Source: Halobacteriovorax marinus SJ (lineage in GTDB: Bacteria > Bdellovibrionota > Bacteriovoracia > Bacteriovoracales > Bacteriovoracaceae). From it: a stretch of DNA of 64,000 nucleotides. Of this stretch, positions 46,407 through 53,473 are shown piece after piece. Numbering within the stretch: position 1 is the stretch's first letter; every line of letters starts with the position of its first letter. Made by a program: the position numbers and the translations under genes. Where the stretch lies: NCBI RefSeq assembly GCF_000210915.2, contig NC_016620.1, positions 1 through 64,000 on the forward strand. The letters run 5' to 3'. The notes under the pieces are model-generated. The model saw only the letters and a list, made by a program, of their open reading frames with translations. It searched no databases and was not told where the DNA came from.

Positions 46407-46483
<77 letters not shown>

Positions 46484-46492
46484 TTTCTTAAA

Positions 46493-48082
46493 TTATAATC
46501 CACTTTTTCCATAATTCGGTAAGGCCCTCGCACTTGGGTCAGTGACTTTACAGTTATCCCATTCTTGATTTGGAAGCCAAATTGCCTTAATAAGGTACGA
46601 CTTACCTGGGTAATGCTTCTCAAAAATTCTCCTATAAAGAAATGCTTCTTTAGAGCTTGGAGTACAATGTGGGTAGAGCTCACTTGCTGTAGAGAATTCT
46701 TCATCACTAATAGTTAATTCGGACAATGTCTTTAGATAATCGACGCTGGAGTGTCCAACGGCATCACTGAAAGCAGCTTTCTGTCTATAAAGTATGTCGT
46801 GAGGAAGATAGTCCCCGGCCTCAAAGGCTGCACGTAAAAGGTACTTTCCATGCCCAGTGGTATTCATTTTTAATTTAGCAGGAATACTCATTACAAATTT
46901 AACAAATGCTTTGTCACTAAAGGGAACTCTCGCTTCAAGGGAGTTCGAACTAATGCAACGATCAGCTCTCAATACATCATAGATATAGAGCTCCTCCATT
47001 CTCTTAGATGCTTCTTTTTGAAACTCCTCTGGCGAAGGTGCAAAGTCAGTATATTTATATCCAAACATCTCGTCGCTACATTCACCTGTCATTAAAACCT
47101 TTATGTCAGTAGTTTCCTTAATATATCGACAAATGAGATCCATTCCAAGTGAGGCCCTGATAGTTGTGATATCAAAACTCTCTAGTCTATAGATAAGGTG
47201 ATCAAGAGTTTCTAGGAGGTCACTTTTAGAAAAGAGGTATTCAGTGTGCTCAGATCCTATGTAGTCTGCAACTTGCTTTGCATACTTTGCATCGATAGGA
47301 TCTTCTTTAATACCAACAGCAAAAGTCTTAATTCTCTTTGATGAGTTCTTTGCAGCGATTGAACAAACCAAGCTACTATCTAAACCACCACTAAGTAGAA
47401 ATCCAACAGGAGCATCAGAGTCTAATCTCTTTATAACTGCTTGCTCTAATAACTGTTTAATTCCTTGCAAGGCAGTCTTTTGGTCAATTGAAAAATCTTG
47501 TTCAACTTTATGAGTGGAATCAAAAGAGATAAATTGCTCTCCATCGAAATAGTGGCCAGGTGGAAATGGCTTAATATCAAAACAGTAATCTTGAAGGGCC
47601 TTAACTTCTGAAGCGAAGGCCATCGAATGATCATCTAATCTCTTACCATAGAATAGTGGTCGTATTCCAATTTGATCTCTAGCCGCCAAAAAACTTTTCT
47701 CTTTCTGATCCCAGATAACAAAGGCAAATTCACCATCTAAGTTCTTACATAGCTTCTCAATTCCAAACTTCTTATAAAGAGGGAGTATCACCTCGCAATC
47801 TGATTTTGAATGAAGTGGTTCCGACGACAAAAGAGTATCTCTAATTTGTTGATGGTTATAAATCTCACCATTACATACGAGAGCATCACCTTGACTATTT
47901 TTAAAGGGCTGCATTCCATCAGTAGAGAGGTCCATAATTGCAAGTCTGTGAAAGGCCAAGAAAACTCCTTGGGCCACTTCTTCTATTCTCGAGTCATCAG
48001 GACCGCGATAAGTTATCTTATGAAAGCTTTGCTCTTCTAATTTACTCAACTTCTTACTCTTAAATGCCATAAAACCACACAT
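46493..48082 (-). CDS. asnB: Asparagine synthase, glutamine-hydrolysing
   Basis: Converts aspartate and glutamine to asparagine. 529 residues: an N-terminal glutaminase starting MCGF with catalytic Cys2, CNGEIYNHQ, and the synthetase domain with the PP-loop LLSGGLDSSL (about 231-240). AAGGAG precedes the ATG. It is divergent from an AsnC/Lrp-type regulator 139 bases away, and its promoter overlaps a dyad in that gap. It is convergent with tRNA-Arg. Confidence 0.95.
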   Translation of the reverse strand: MCGFMAFKSKKLSKLEEQSFHKITYRGPDDSRIEEVAQGVFLAFHRLAIMDLSTDGMQPFKNSQGDALVCNGEIYNHQQIRDTLLSSEPLHSKSDCEVILPLYKKFGIEKLCKNLDGEFAFVIWDQKEKSFLAARDQIGIRPLFYGKRLDDHSMAFASEVKALQDYCFDIKPFPPGHYFDGEQFISFDSTHKVEQDFSIDQKTALQGIKQLLEQAVIKRLDSDAPVGFLLSGGLDSSLVCSIAAKNSSKRIKTFAVGIKEDPIDAKYAKQVADYIGSEHTEYLFSKSDLLETLDHLIYRLESFDITTIRASLGMDLICRYIKETTDIKVLMTGECSDEMFGYKYTDFAPSPEEFQKEASKRMEELYIYDVLRADRCISSNSLEARVPFSDKAFVKFVMSIPAKLKMNTTGHGKYLLRAAFEAGDYLPHDILYRQKAAFSDAVGHSSVDYLKTLSELTISDEEFSTASELYPHCTPSSKEAFLYRRIFEKHYPGKSYLIKAIWLPNQEWDNCKVTDPSARALPNYGKSGL

Positions 48083-48113
48083 AATGACTCCTTCTGTGAT
48101 GATTTATCGGTTT

Positions 48114-48166
48114 ATGATATAATTATGTGAGAAATTATCAATACAGAATACTATTTGCTGATAATT
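48114..48166. promoter_or_regulatory. asnB promoter overlapping a dyad, candidate AsnC operator
   Basis: For asnB on the minus strand, -35 TTGATA (48141-48136), 16 bases, then -10 TATCAT (48119-48114). An exact 8-bp dyad, AATTATCA (48133-48140) and TGATAATT (48159-48166), spans the -35. A regulator bound there could block asnB, and the divergent Lrp/AsnC gene is the obvious candidate. Confidence 0.55.
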
Positions 48167-48221
48167 ATTTAAAAACTAGCCTTCTCATTTGAGAATATGA
48201 CAAAAACCAGGTGTAAATATT

Positions 48222-48680
48222 ATGGAAAAATATCAAATTGATAGCCTTGATCGAAGAATTATTGAAGAACTCCAAAGGGATGCAAGGAAGCCATTTCTCG
48301 ATATCGCAAGAAAGTGCCAAGTTGCAGGCGGAACAATTCATCAAAGAATTGAAAAATTAAAAGAAAAGGGAGTGATTACTGGAAGTAAGATTACAATTGA
48401 TCATAAAAAGTTAGGCTACGGCGTAGAGGTTTTGCTTGGGATTCACCTTGTGAACGCTAAGGTTGTTTCTAAGGTGGTGAAAAAGTTAGAAAAGTTTCCA
48501 GAAGTTGTACAATCTCTATATACGACAGGAAATTACGCACTCTTTGTTAAGGTCGTCACAAAAGATATTGATCATTTTCATAATTTCCTAGTAAAGAAGT
48601 TGCAGGCCATTGAAGAGATAAGATCAACAGAGTCATTTATATGTTTAGAGACTCCAATTGATCGAGAGCTTCAGGTGTAG
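48222..48680 (+). CDS. Lrp/AsnC-family transcriptional regulator
   Basis: 152 residues, the family's usual size. The N-terminal helix-turn-helix begins IDSLDRRIIEELQRDARKPF and continues IARKCQVAGGTIHQRIEKLK. The C-terminal RAM ligand-binding domain has VQSLYTTGNYALFVKVVTKD. It probably controls the divergent asnB gene in response to asparagine, by analogy with enterobacterial AsnC. AGGTG lies about ten bases upstream of the ATG. Confidence 0.88.
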   Translation: MEKYQIDSLDRRIIEELQRDARKPFLDIARKCQVAGGTIHQRIEKLKEKGVITGSKITIDHKKLGYGVEVLLGIHLVNAKVVSKVVKKLEKFPEVVQSLYTTGNYALFVKVVTKDIDHFHNFLVKKLQAIEEIRSTESFICLETPIDRELQV

Positions 48681-48684
48681 CCCA

Positions 48685-49119
48685 TTAGGCGCTGTGCTTT
48701 CTCATCATCATTTCCTCAAAGACTTGACTCCAATTGATAAGGTTCTTATGGGAGTTTTCAATTACTTTTATGAAGCTATCTTTTTTTAGAGGCTTGAAAA
48801 TAAAACCGTTTGCTCTTAGACGATAGCAAGCGGTAAAGTTGATGAGATTGTCAGAAGCTGTGGTTATGATAACCTGAGTGCCACTTTCAAGTTTAATAAT
48901 AGCATCGAGTAATCTATCACCGTACATCTCCTTCATATTTATATCAATGACAGCAATATGAACTTCATTCTCGGTCATAAAAGAAAGAGCTTTCTTGGGA
49001 GAGCTAAAGCTTAATACATCAAAGTGCTCATTATCTTTTAAAAAGGAACTCATAAGATTGAGAGCATCTTGATCGTCATCTACTAAGACTATTTTGATTG
49101 GGTATTGAAGAATGAACAT
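48685..49119 (-). CDS. Stand-alone response-regulator receiver protein
   Basis: 144 residues, almost only a receiver domain. Acidic pocket DDD near 15-17, phosphoacceptor Asp in AVIDINMKEMYGD (about 58), Thr/Ser in IITTAS and Lys in FIFKPLKK. A short C-terminal helix has no output domain. It therefore signals by protein contact, as CheY does. No histidine kinase is adjacent. AGGAG precedes the ATG. It converges with the Lrp-type gene. Confidence 0.88.
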   Translation of the reverse strand: MFILQYPIKIVLVDDDQDALNLMSSFLKDNEHFDVLSFSSPKKALSFMTENEVHIAVIDINMKEMYGDRLLDAIIKLESGTQVIITTASDNLINFTACYRLRANGFIFKPLKKDSFIKVIENSHKNLINWSQVFEEMMMRKHSA

Positions 49120-49222
49120 AGTGAATCTCCTGACCTTAATTATATCGGAAAATAAGTCTTATACTTGGTAAAGAGCTCAAAAATTAAGATAATATTACTT
49201 TAAGCGCTGTAAGGAATTGGTA

Positions 49223-49960
49223 ATGATCGATATTTCAAATTTAAAGATTAGACAAGATATTGACCGAGTGAACCTATTGCAATGGGGACACTTTTCAATA
49301 CTCACTCTTGCCTTCATTGTGGAAGGATTTTTAAATGTTAAGATTTTTTGGACATTGTTTAGTTTAATTGGTTTAGGTATCTTTTATAAACTTTACTTCA
49401 AGACACTAACAGATCTCTATTATTCTTTTTGGACGTTTTCATTCGCTACGGCATCTCTAATTGTTTATAAGCTCTACCATATTATTATGAGCCAAAGTGA
49501 TCTACAGCTTTTCTATCTCTATCTTGTGGCCGGAATAATTCTATCTATTGAGGCCTATATATTACTATCACCTATTTATTATCCAAGAGTTTCATGGTGG
49601 GAGTATGACTTTAGATACCGCGATGATTTAAAAGTGAAGTTTTCATATGAAGAAAAAGAATTTGAAGCTCGTCTTACAGACCTAAGAAGAAGCGCTGGTT
49701 GCTTAGCTTCATTTGAAGAAGTTTCAGTGGGAGATAAGATTAAGATTTTTGCTTCTAATGGAGTTAAGGAGTTTAGCTTCTTAGTAGAAATAATGAGTAG
49801 AAGAAGGTACTCTCTTGGTCGACCGTGTACACATGGAGTTAAGTTCATTTTCAATGATGAATATTTAGAGTCAGACTATGATGAATTTCATAACTACTGG
49901 GTAAATGAAAAAGTTTTCAAAAGAAGTACACGCTATAGAAAACAAGGGTCTAATGCATAA
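49223..49960 (+). CDS. Membrane protein with PilZ-like C-terminal domain
   Basis: 245 residues from the ATG at 49223, seven bases after AAGGA. Four hydrophobic segments occupy about residues 20-125. The C-terminal 115 residues are soluble and beta-rich, with DFRYRDDLKVKF, ARLTDLRRSAGCLAS and VSVGDKIKI, resembling a diverged PilZ domain (which in intact form binds cyclic di-GMP). The usual RxxxR and DxSxxG motifs are not clean, so ligand binding is doubtful. It overlaps tadA by eight bases. Confidence 0.55.
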   Translation: MIDISNLKIRQDIDRVNLLQWGHFSILTLAFIVEGFLNVKIFWTLFSLIGLGIFYKLYFKTLTDLYYSFWTFSFATASLIVYKLYHIIMSQSDLQLFYLYLVAGIILSIEAYILLSPIYYPRVSWWEYDFRYRDDLKVKFSYEEKEFEARLTDLRRSAGCLASFEEVSVGDKIKIFASNGVKEFSFLVEIMSRRRYSLGRPCTHGVKFIFNDEYLESDYDEFHNYWVNEKVFKRSTRYRKQGSNA

Positions 49961-50429
49961 CTTTAGTGAATATAAATGGCTTATGAGTGTTGCGATGGAT
50001 GAAGCATATAAGGCTTATTCCATTGATGAAGTTCCAATCGGTGCTGCAATCGTTGATGAGTCAGGAAATATATTGAGTCAATGTCATAATGAAAAAGAGC
50101 ATTGCAATGATCCTTGTGGACACGCTGAGATTATAGCCATAAGAGAAGCCTGTAAAAAAAGAGGTGATTGGCGCTTGTCGGGGTGTACGATTTACGTAAC
50201 TCTTGAACCATGTCCAATGTGCTTAAGCGCTATGATTCAAGCAAGAGTAGATAAACTCGTCTTTGCTGCCTATGATCCAAAAGGTGGAGCGATTAGCCTA
50301 AACTACAATCTTTATAAAGATAAACGTCTTAATCATAACTTCAGTGTCGTTGGTGGGATAGGCCACTTCGAATCTTCAAAGGTCCTTTCAAGGTTTTTTC
50401 GTGAGAAGAGATCTTCATATAAAAAGTAA
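49953..50429 (+). CDS. tadA: tRNA-specific adenosine deaminase TadA
   Basis: Converts A34 to inosine in tRNA-Arg(ACG), which is encoded at 46.4 kb. 158 residues from the ATG at 49953; the longer frame from 49905 would run far into the previous gene. Zinc and catalytic motifs: HAEIIAIREA and TLEPCPMCLSAM. The helix after GAISLNYNLY and the C-terminal FFREKR match bacterial TadA. Cytosine or guanine deaminases are close relatives but fit less well. Confidence 0.88.
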   Translation: MHNFSEYKWLMSVAMDEAYKAYSIDEVPIGAAIVDESGNILSQCHNEKEHCNDPCGHAEIIAIREACKKRGDWRLSGCTIYVTLEPCPMCLSAMIQARVDKLVFAAYDPKGGAISLNYNLYKDKRLNHNFSVVGGIGHFESSKVLSRFFREKRSSYKK

Positions 50430-50479
50430 TCTATTACTTTTACTTACACTGCCTAGTGATTCTAAAAATTAAAGGATAG

Positions 50480-50498
50480 CCTTATCTTATATAAGGAG
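50480..50498 (+). promoter_or_regulatory. Hairpin overlapping a ribosome binding site
   Basis: CCTTAT (50480-50485) pairs with ATAAGG (50491-50496) around five bases. The ribosome site AAGGAG (50493-50498) lies partly in the stem. It could mask translation of the HExxH gene at 50505. Confidence 0.4.
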
Positions 50499-50504
50499 AC
50501 CTAT

Positions 50505-51392
50505 ATGAAAGTTATGATTGTGTTATGCAGTCTCTTAATCTTTAATTCTGTTCTTGCACTAGAGAGTTTTTCAAAGTCTCTAGAAGATCGCTTGGGAATA
50601 AGTTCGGCAAGAGTTCTTGAAGTTGGAGATAAAATAAGAATTAAATTTGGAAAGTTTTCCAGAGGCTCCACAGCAGCATCATATAATCCTATTTTCAATA
50701 CTATCAAGTTTAATAAAGATCTACAGTCTATAAGAACTAAGAAGTTGAAAACAATTAGTGAACTGAGAAAAGAGAATCCTTATTCATACCAAGTCTCTCT
50801 CGCTACTATTTTCCATGAACTAGGACATGCTGAATTAGATACAATAATTGAGGAGTCAAAGACTGGAATTGATAGAGATCTTTATAACACTCTTAATGAT
50901 GAAGTAGGGCCTTGGTTTAAACGTAACTTTCCTAGAATAAAGAGCTGGGATGGCGTTCATGAGTTATATGGTTACTATAGAACAAGTGTGATAGAAGTAC
51001 TCTTTCAAGAGATTGATAGCATTCTTTTACAAAACGGAATTAATCAATATCAAAGTAGGTGCTTCTTACCTCAACGCTTAAAAGAGCTTATAAAAACACA
51101 GAGCAGAGAAGAGTTTTCAAACCTTCAAGTACTATCAAATGATAATAGCTCTTTGGACGAGAAGATCTCAGTGCAATATATTTTCATAAGAGGAAGAGAC
51201 TATAACTTAGCAGACGCAAGAGAAGTCTTTAAGAAGAAGTGGTTTCAAGCAATGTGGAATCATTTACAAAAAGTATATGACTTGCCTACTAATAAGACTG
51301 ACCTACTAGAAAATTTAAACAACTGGTCTGAGTTGAAGTTTATTTCATCTTGTCGTCAAAAATTATGGGATGATTACCATAGTATGAAATAG
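50505..51392 (+). CDS. Secreted putative zinc metalloprotease (HExxH)
   Basis: 295 residues with a signal peptide (MKVMIVLCSLLIFNSVLA). The zinc-peptidase motif is HELGH in TIFHELGHAELD (about 105-116). Further acidic and His residues downstream could give the third ligand, but no clear second motif is seen. I do not recognise the family. A periplasmic or exported protease is plausible. It stands alone between tadA and a tRNA gene. Confidence 0.65.
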   Translation: MKVMIVLCSLLIFNSVLALESFSKSLEDRLGISSARVLEVGDKIRIKFGKFSRGSTAASYNPIFNTIKFNKDLQSIRTKKLKTISELRKENPYSYQVSLATIFHELGHAELDTIIEESKTGIDRDLYNTLNDEVGPWFKRNFPRIKSWDGVHELYGYYRTSVIEVLFQEIDSILLQNGINQYQSRCFLPQRLKELIKTQSREEFSNLQVLSNDNSSLDEKISVQYIFIRGRDYNLADAREVFKKKWFQAMWNHLQKVYDLPTNKTDLLENLNNWSELKFISSCRQKLWDDYHSMK

Positions 51393-51433
51393 ACACTTTG
51401 CCGATATATTGCTAAAACATATTGATTAATTGC

Positions 51434-51521
51434 GGAGAATTGGCCGAGTGGTCGAAGGCGCACGCTTGGAAAGCGTGTAAGGGGCAACCCTTCGAGAGTT
51501 CGAATCTCTTGTTCTCCGCCA
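51434..51521 (+). tRNA. tRNA-Ser (anticodon GGA)
   Basis: The acceptor GGAGAAT pairs with GTTCTCC (51511-51517), then the discriminator G and an encoded CCA. The anticodon loop TTGGAAA has GGA at 51468-51470. It has a long variable arm, as in other serine tRNAs. It reads UCC/UCU. Confidence 0.96.
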
Positions 51522-51569
51522 TTTTACATCTTTATGGAAACACCACTTCAATTCAATAAGGTACGCAGC

Positions 51570-51619
51570 GCTAATGCTTGCTAACAGTCAGAAAGCTTAC
51601 GCTCTCAGTCTCCGCCATT
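51570..51619 (+). pseudogene. Decayed tRNA-Ser(GCT) fragment
   Basis: Two blocks match the 3' half of tRNA-Ser(GCT): CTTGCTAA (51577-51584) equals its anticodon region, and 51602-51619 matches 17 of 18 bases of its 3' end including CCA. The variable and T arms between are mostly deleted and no 5' acceptor strand is present, so it cannot fold as a tRNA. Confidence 0.6.
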
Positions 51620-51645
51620 TTTTATTAAAAAATTTTACCACTTAT

Positions 51646-52047
51646 TTATTCACCAGATTGTCTATCATAATTTCTGATGAAAGCACCCTGTGCCTTCATC
51701 ATTCCGATTTTTTCATAGTAAGGAATAAGTTCTTCGTCACAAAGTAAATCCACCATGTATAGGTGTTTTAATTCATCTTGAAGATTTTTTACTAATTCTT
51801 TTCCAATCCCTTTGCCCTGGTACTCAGGTAGAACCTCTAAAAGTGGAATGTATGCAGATAGAATCCCATCTGAAATAGAATTAATGAAGCCAATTAGCTT
51901 CTTGTCTTCAAAGGCCAGCACAACTTTATAACTGCCAGCTAGTATTTTCTTAAAAACGTTTTCTGAAGGAGGATTGGGCCAGCCAACAAAAAAACCACTT
52001 AGATCTAATGACTCTAGTAACTTTCTGTCATTGCTATAATTTATCAT
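51646..52047 (-). CDS. GNAT-family N-acetyltransferase
   Basis: 133 residues, a compact GNAT domain. The acetyl-CoA loop is EVLPEYQGKGIGKELVKNL (about 77-95), followed by YYEKIGM near the C-terminus. The substrate is unknown; the size suits small-molecule or protein N-terminal acetylation. GAGAGA precedes the ATG. Confidence 0.85.
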   Translation of the reverse strand: MINYSNDRKLLESLDLSGFFVGWPNPPSENVFKKILAGSYKVVLAFEDKKLIGFINSISDGILSAYIPLLEVLPEYQGKGIGKELVKNLQDELKHLYMVDLLCDEELIPYYEKIGMMKAQGAFIRNYDRQSGE

Positions 52048-52100
52048 TTCTCTCTCAATAACTTCTTAAATGGAGGGGAGAAAACTCCCCTCTTAATGAA

Positions 52101-53063
52101 TTAGAAGTTAGCTAGAAGACCAAGTGAGAACTTCCCATAAGATCTCTCTGTGTCAGTCACTATAGTATTTGTCTCATCCTTAACTTCCCTATCTCCTACA
52201 CCAGCGGCGATTAAATCAAGGTTTAGATATAGAGACTCTGTTAACTTAATATTACTTCCAAATTGAAGTGAGACGGAACTTGCATTCTCATACTCAATAA
52301 ATGTTCCGTCATCATATGTTACTTTAAAGTCTCCTGTATTACCAAGTTCTCCACCGAGATATAGGTCAAATCTCTCAGTAATATCCCACTTTAGCTTACC
52401 AGTAAGAGTAAAAGTTCTATAGGATGATGCTGTTGTTAAGTCACCATCATCTACATCCTTTGATTCTGCCTTTCCATAACTTTGAAGGCTAAAGCCAGCG
52501 GCCCAAGAAAATGCATCAACTCTTTTTCCCCACAATAATCCAGCAGAAAAGTTAGTAGCACCTTCAGCAACATTTCCATCTTGAGTTGTTGTCGGCGATT
52601 CAGAGTCTTCAATCTTTGGTGCAACAGAGAGTGAAATATTTAGATCATACCCGTCAGTTTGAGTATCAAGTGCTCTATAAACGAGGGCAATAGTAGGATT
52701 CATTAGACCATCACTTTTGTACTCGTAAGTTTGACCGTTTGAAGTAGTTGCTGGGCCAAAAGTAGTTTTCTGTTTATTTTCGCTTACGTAATTGAGCTCT
52801 AGTCCAATTGCAAACATTTCAGTTAATGAATACATAAAAGCTATATTTGAACCAGAAGATGTAATTTCAGAACTTGAATAGTTTCTACTAAGATATTCCC
52901 AGTCGTATTCGGTTTTATCCGAATAGAGCGAAAAGCTCATAAAAAATTCACCTTGATTAGGGAATAGGACGAGATCAGTTACCTTTCTATCTGATAGGTC
53001 TTGGGCCATTGTGCTGGTAAGACATAGACATGCAATTATTAAAAACTGAAACTTTTTAAACAA
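52101..53063 (-). CDS. Outer-membrane beta-barrel protein
   Basis: About 320 residues. I choose TTG at 53063 because a strong GGAGG lies six bases before it and the frame then opens with a signal peptide (FKKFQFLIIACLCLTSTMAQ). Upstream in-frame ATGs exist at 53075 and 53126. The mature part alternates polar and aromatic strands (SFSLYSDKTEYDWEYLSRN, KFSLGLLANF) and ends in Phe, the usual barrel C-terminus. It resembles generic porin-like or DUF-type barrels; the transported substrate is unknown. Confidence 0.72.
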   Translation of the reverse strand: MFKKFQFLIIACLCLTSTMAQDLSDRKVTDLVLFPNQGEFFMSFSLYSDKTEYDWEYLSRNYSSSEITSSGSNIAFMYSLTEMFAIGLELNYVSENKQKTTFGPATTSNGQTYEYKSDGLMNPTIALVYRALDTQTDGYDLNISLSVAPKIEDSESPTTTQDGNVAEGATNFSAGLLWGKRVDAFSWAAGFSLQSYGKAESKDVDDGDLTTASSYRTFTLTGKLKWDITERFDLYLGGELGNTGDFKVTYDDGTFIEYENASSVSLQFGSNIKLTESLYLNLDLIAAGVGDREVKDETNTIVTDTERSYGKFSLGLLANF

Positions 53064-53243
53064 AATATCCTCCATGATATTAGAATTAGAATAAATTAAG
53101 GATAAGTGAGGTTGAAACTTAATCAAACTTAATGTTTCTTGATGATGTTTAAATAAAATTTCTCCTATACTTACTTAGAATGCAAAATCATTTTGTAATA
53201 CTTTAAAGCCGTTAAGGACACAGCGAATATTGGTATTGCTGAA

Positions 53244-53272
53244 TTGACAATAGAGTTATTAGTAAATATGAT
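53244..53272 (+). promoter_or_regulatory. Promoter of 4.5S RNA
   Basis: A perfect TTGACA (53244-53249), exactly 17 bp, then TATGAT (53267-53272). This is the best sigma70-type promoter in the window and puts the RNA start near 53279. Confidence 0.8.
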
Positions 53273-53278
53273 GGCGGC

Positions 53279-53380
53279 GGTAGTCTAACCCACGGCAATT
53301 GTATTCATGGTGAACTCCGCCAGGTCGGGAACGAAGCAACGGTAACTTTTGGTATGATGTGTCGTTGGGGTAGGCTGCCA
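53279..53380 (+). ncRNA. ffs: Small signal recognition particle RNA (4.5S)
   Basis: The SRP domain IV core is visible: CAGGTCGGGAACGAAGCAAC, close to the universal bacterial loop. The ends pair: GGTAGTCTAACCC (53279-53291) with GGGGTAGGCTGCC (53367-53379), with G-U pairs and one mismatch. This defines a hairpin RNA of about 100 nt. It guides Ffh and FtsY in membrane-protein targeting. It lies upstream of dnaX-ybaB-recR, a common arrangement. A C-run and T-run (53395-53405) may contribute to termination. The rest of the gap 53064-53473 holds nothing I can name. Confidence 0.92.
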
Positions 53381-53473
53381 CTTAAAGCTCTAATCCCCCC
53401 TTTTTAATTGCCTAAATCCATTAATTTCATTACCTTTAAAGAACGAATTTTTTAATCAAATGGATTAGTTTTA

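Noticed and set aside
51522-51619. A functional fifth tRNA after tRNA-Ser(GGA)
   Set aside because: It has a tRNA-like 3' end but no 5' acceptor strand, D-arm or complete T-arm.
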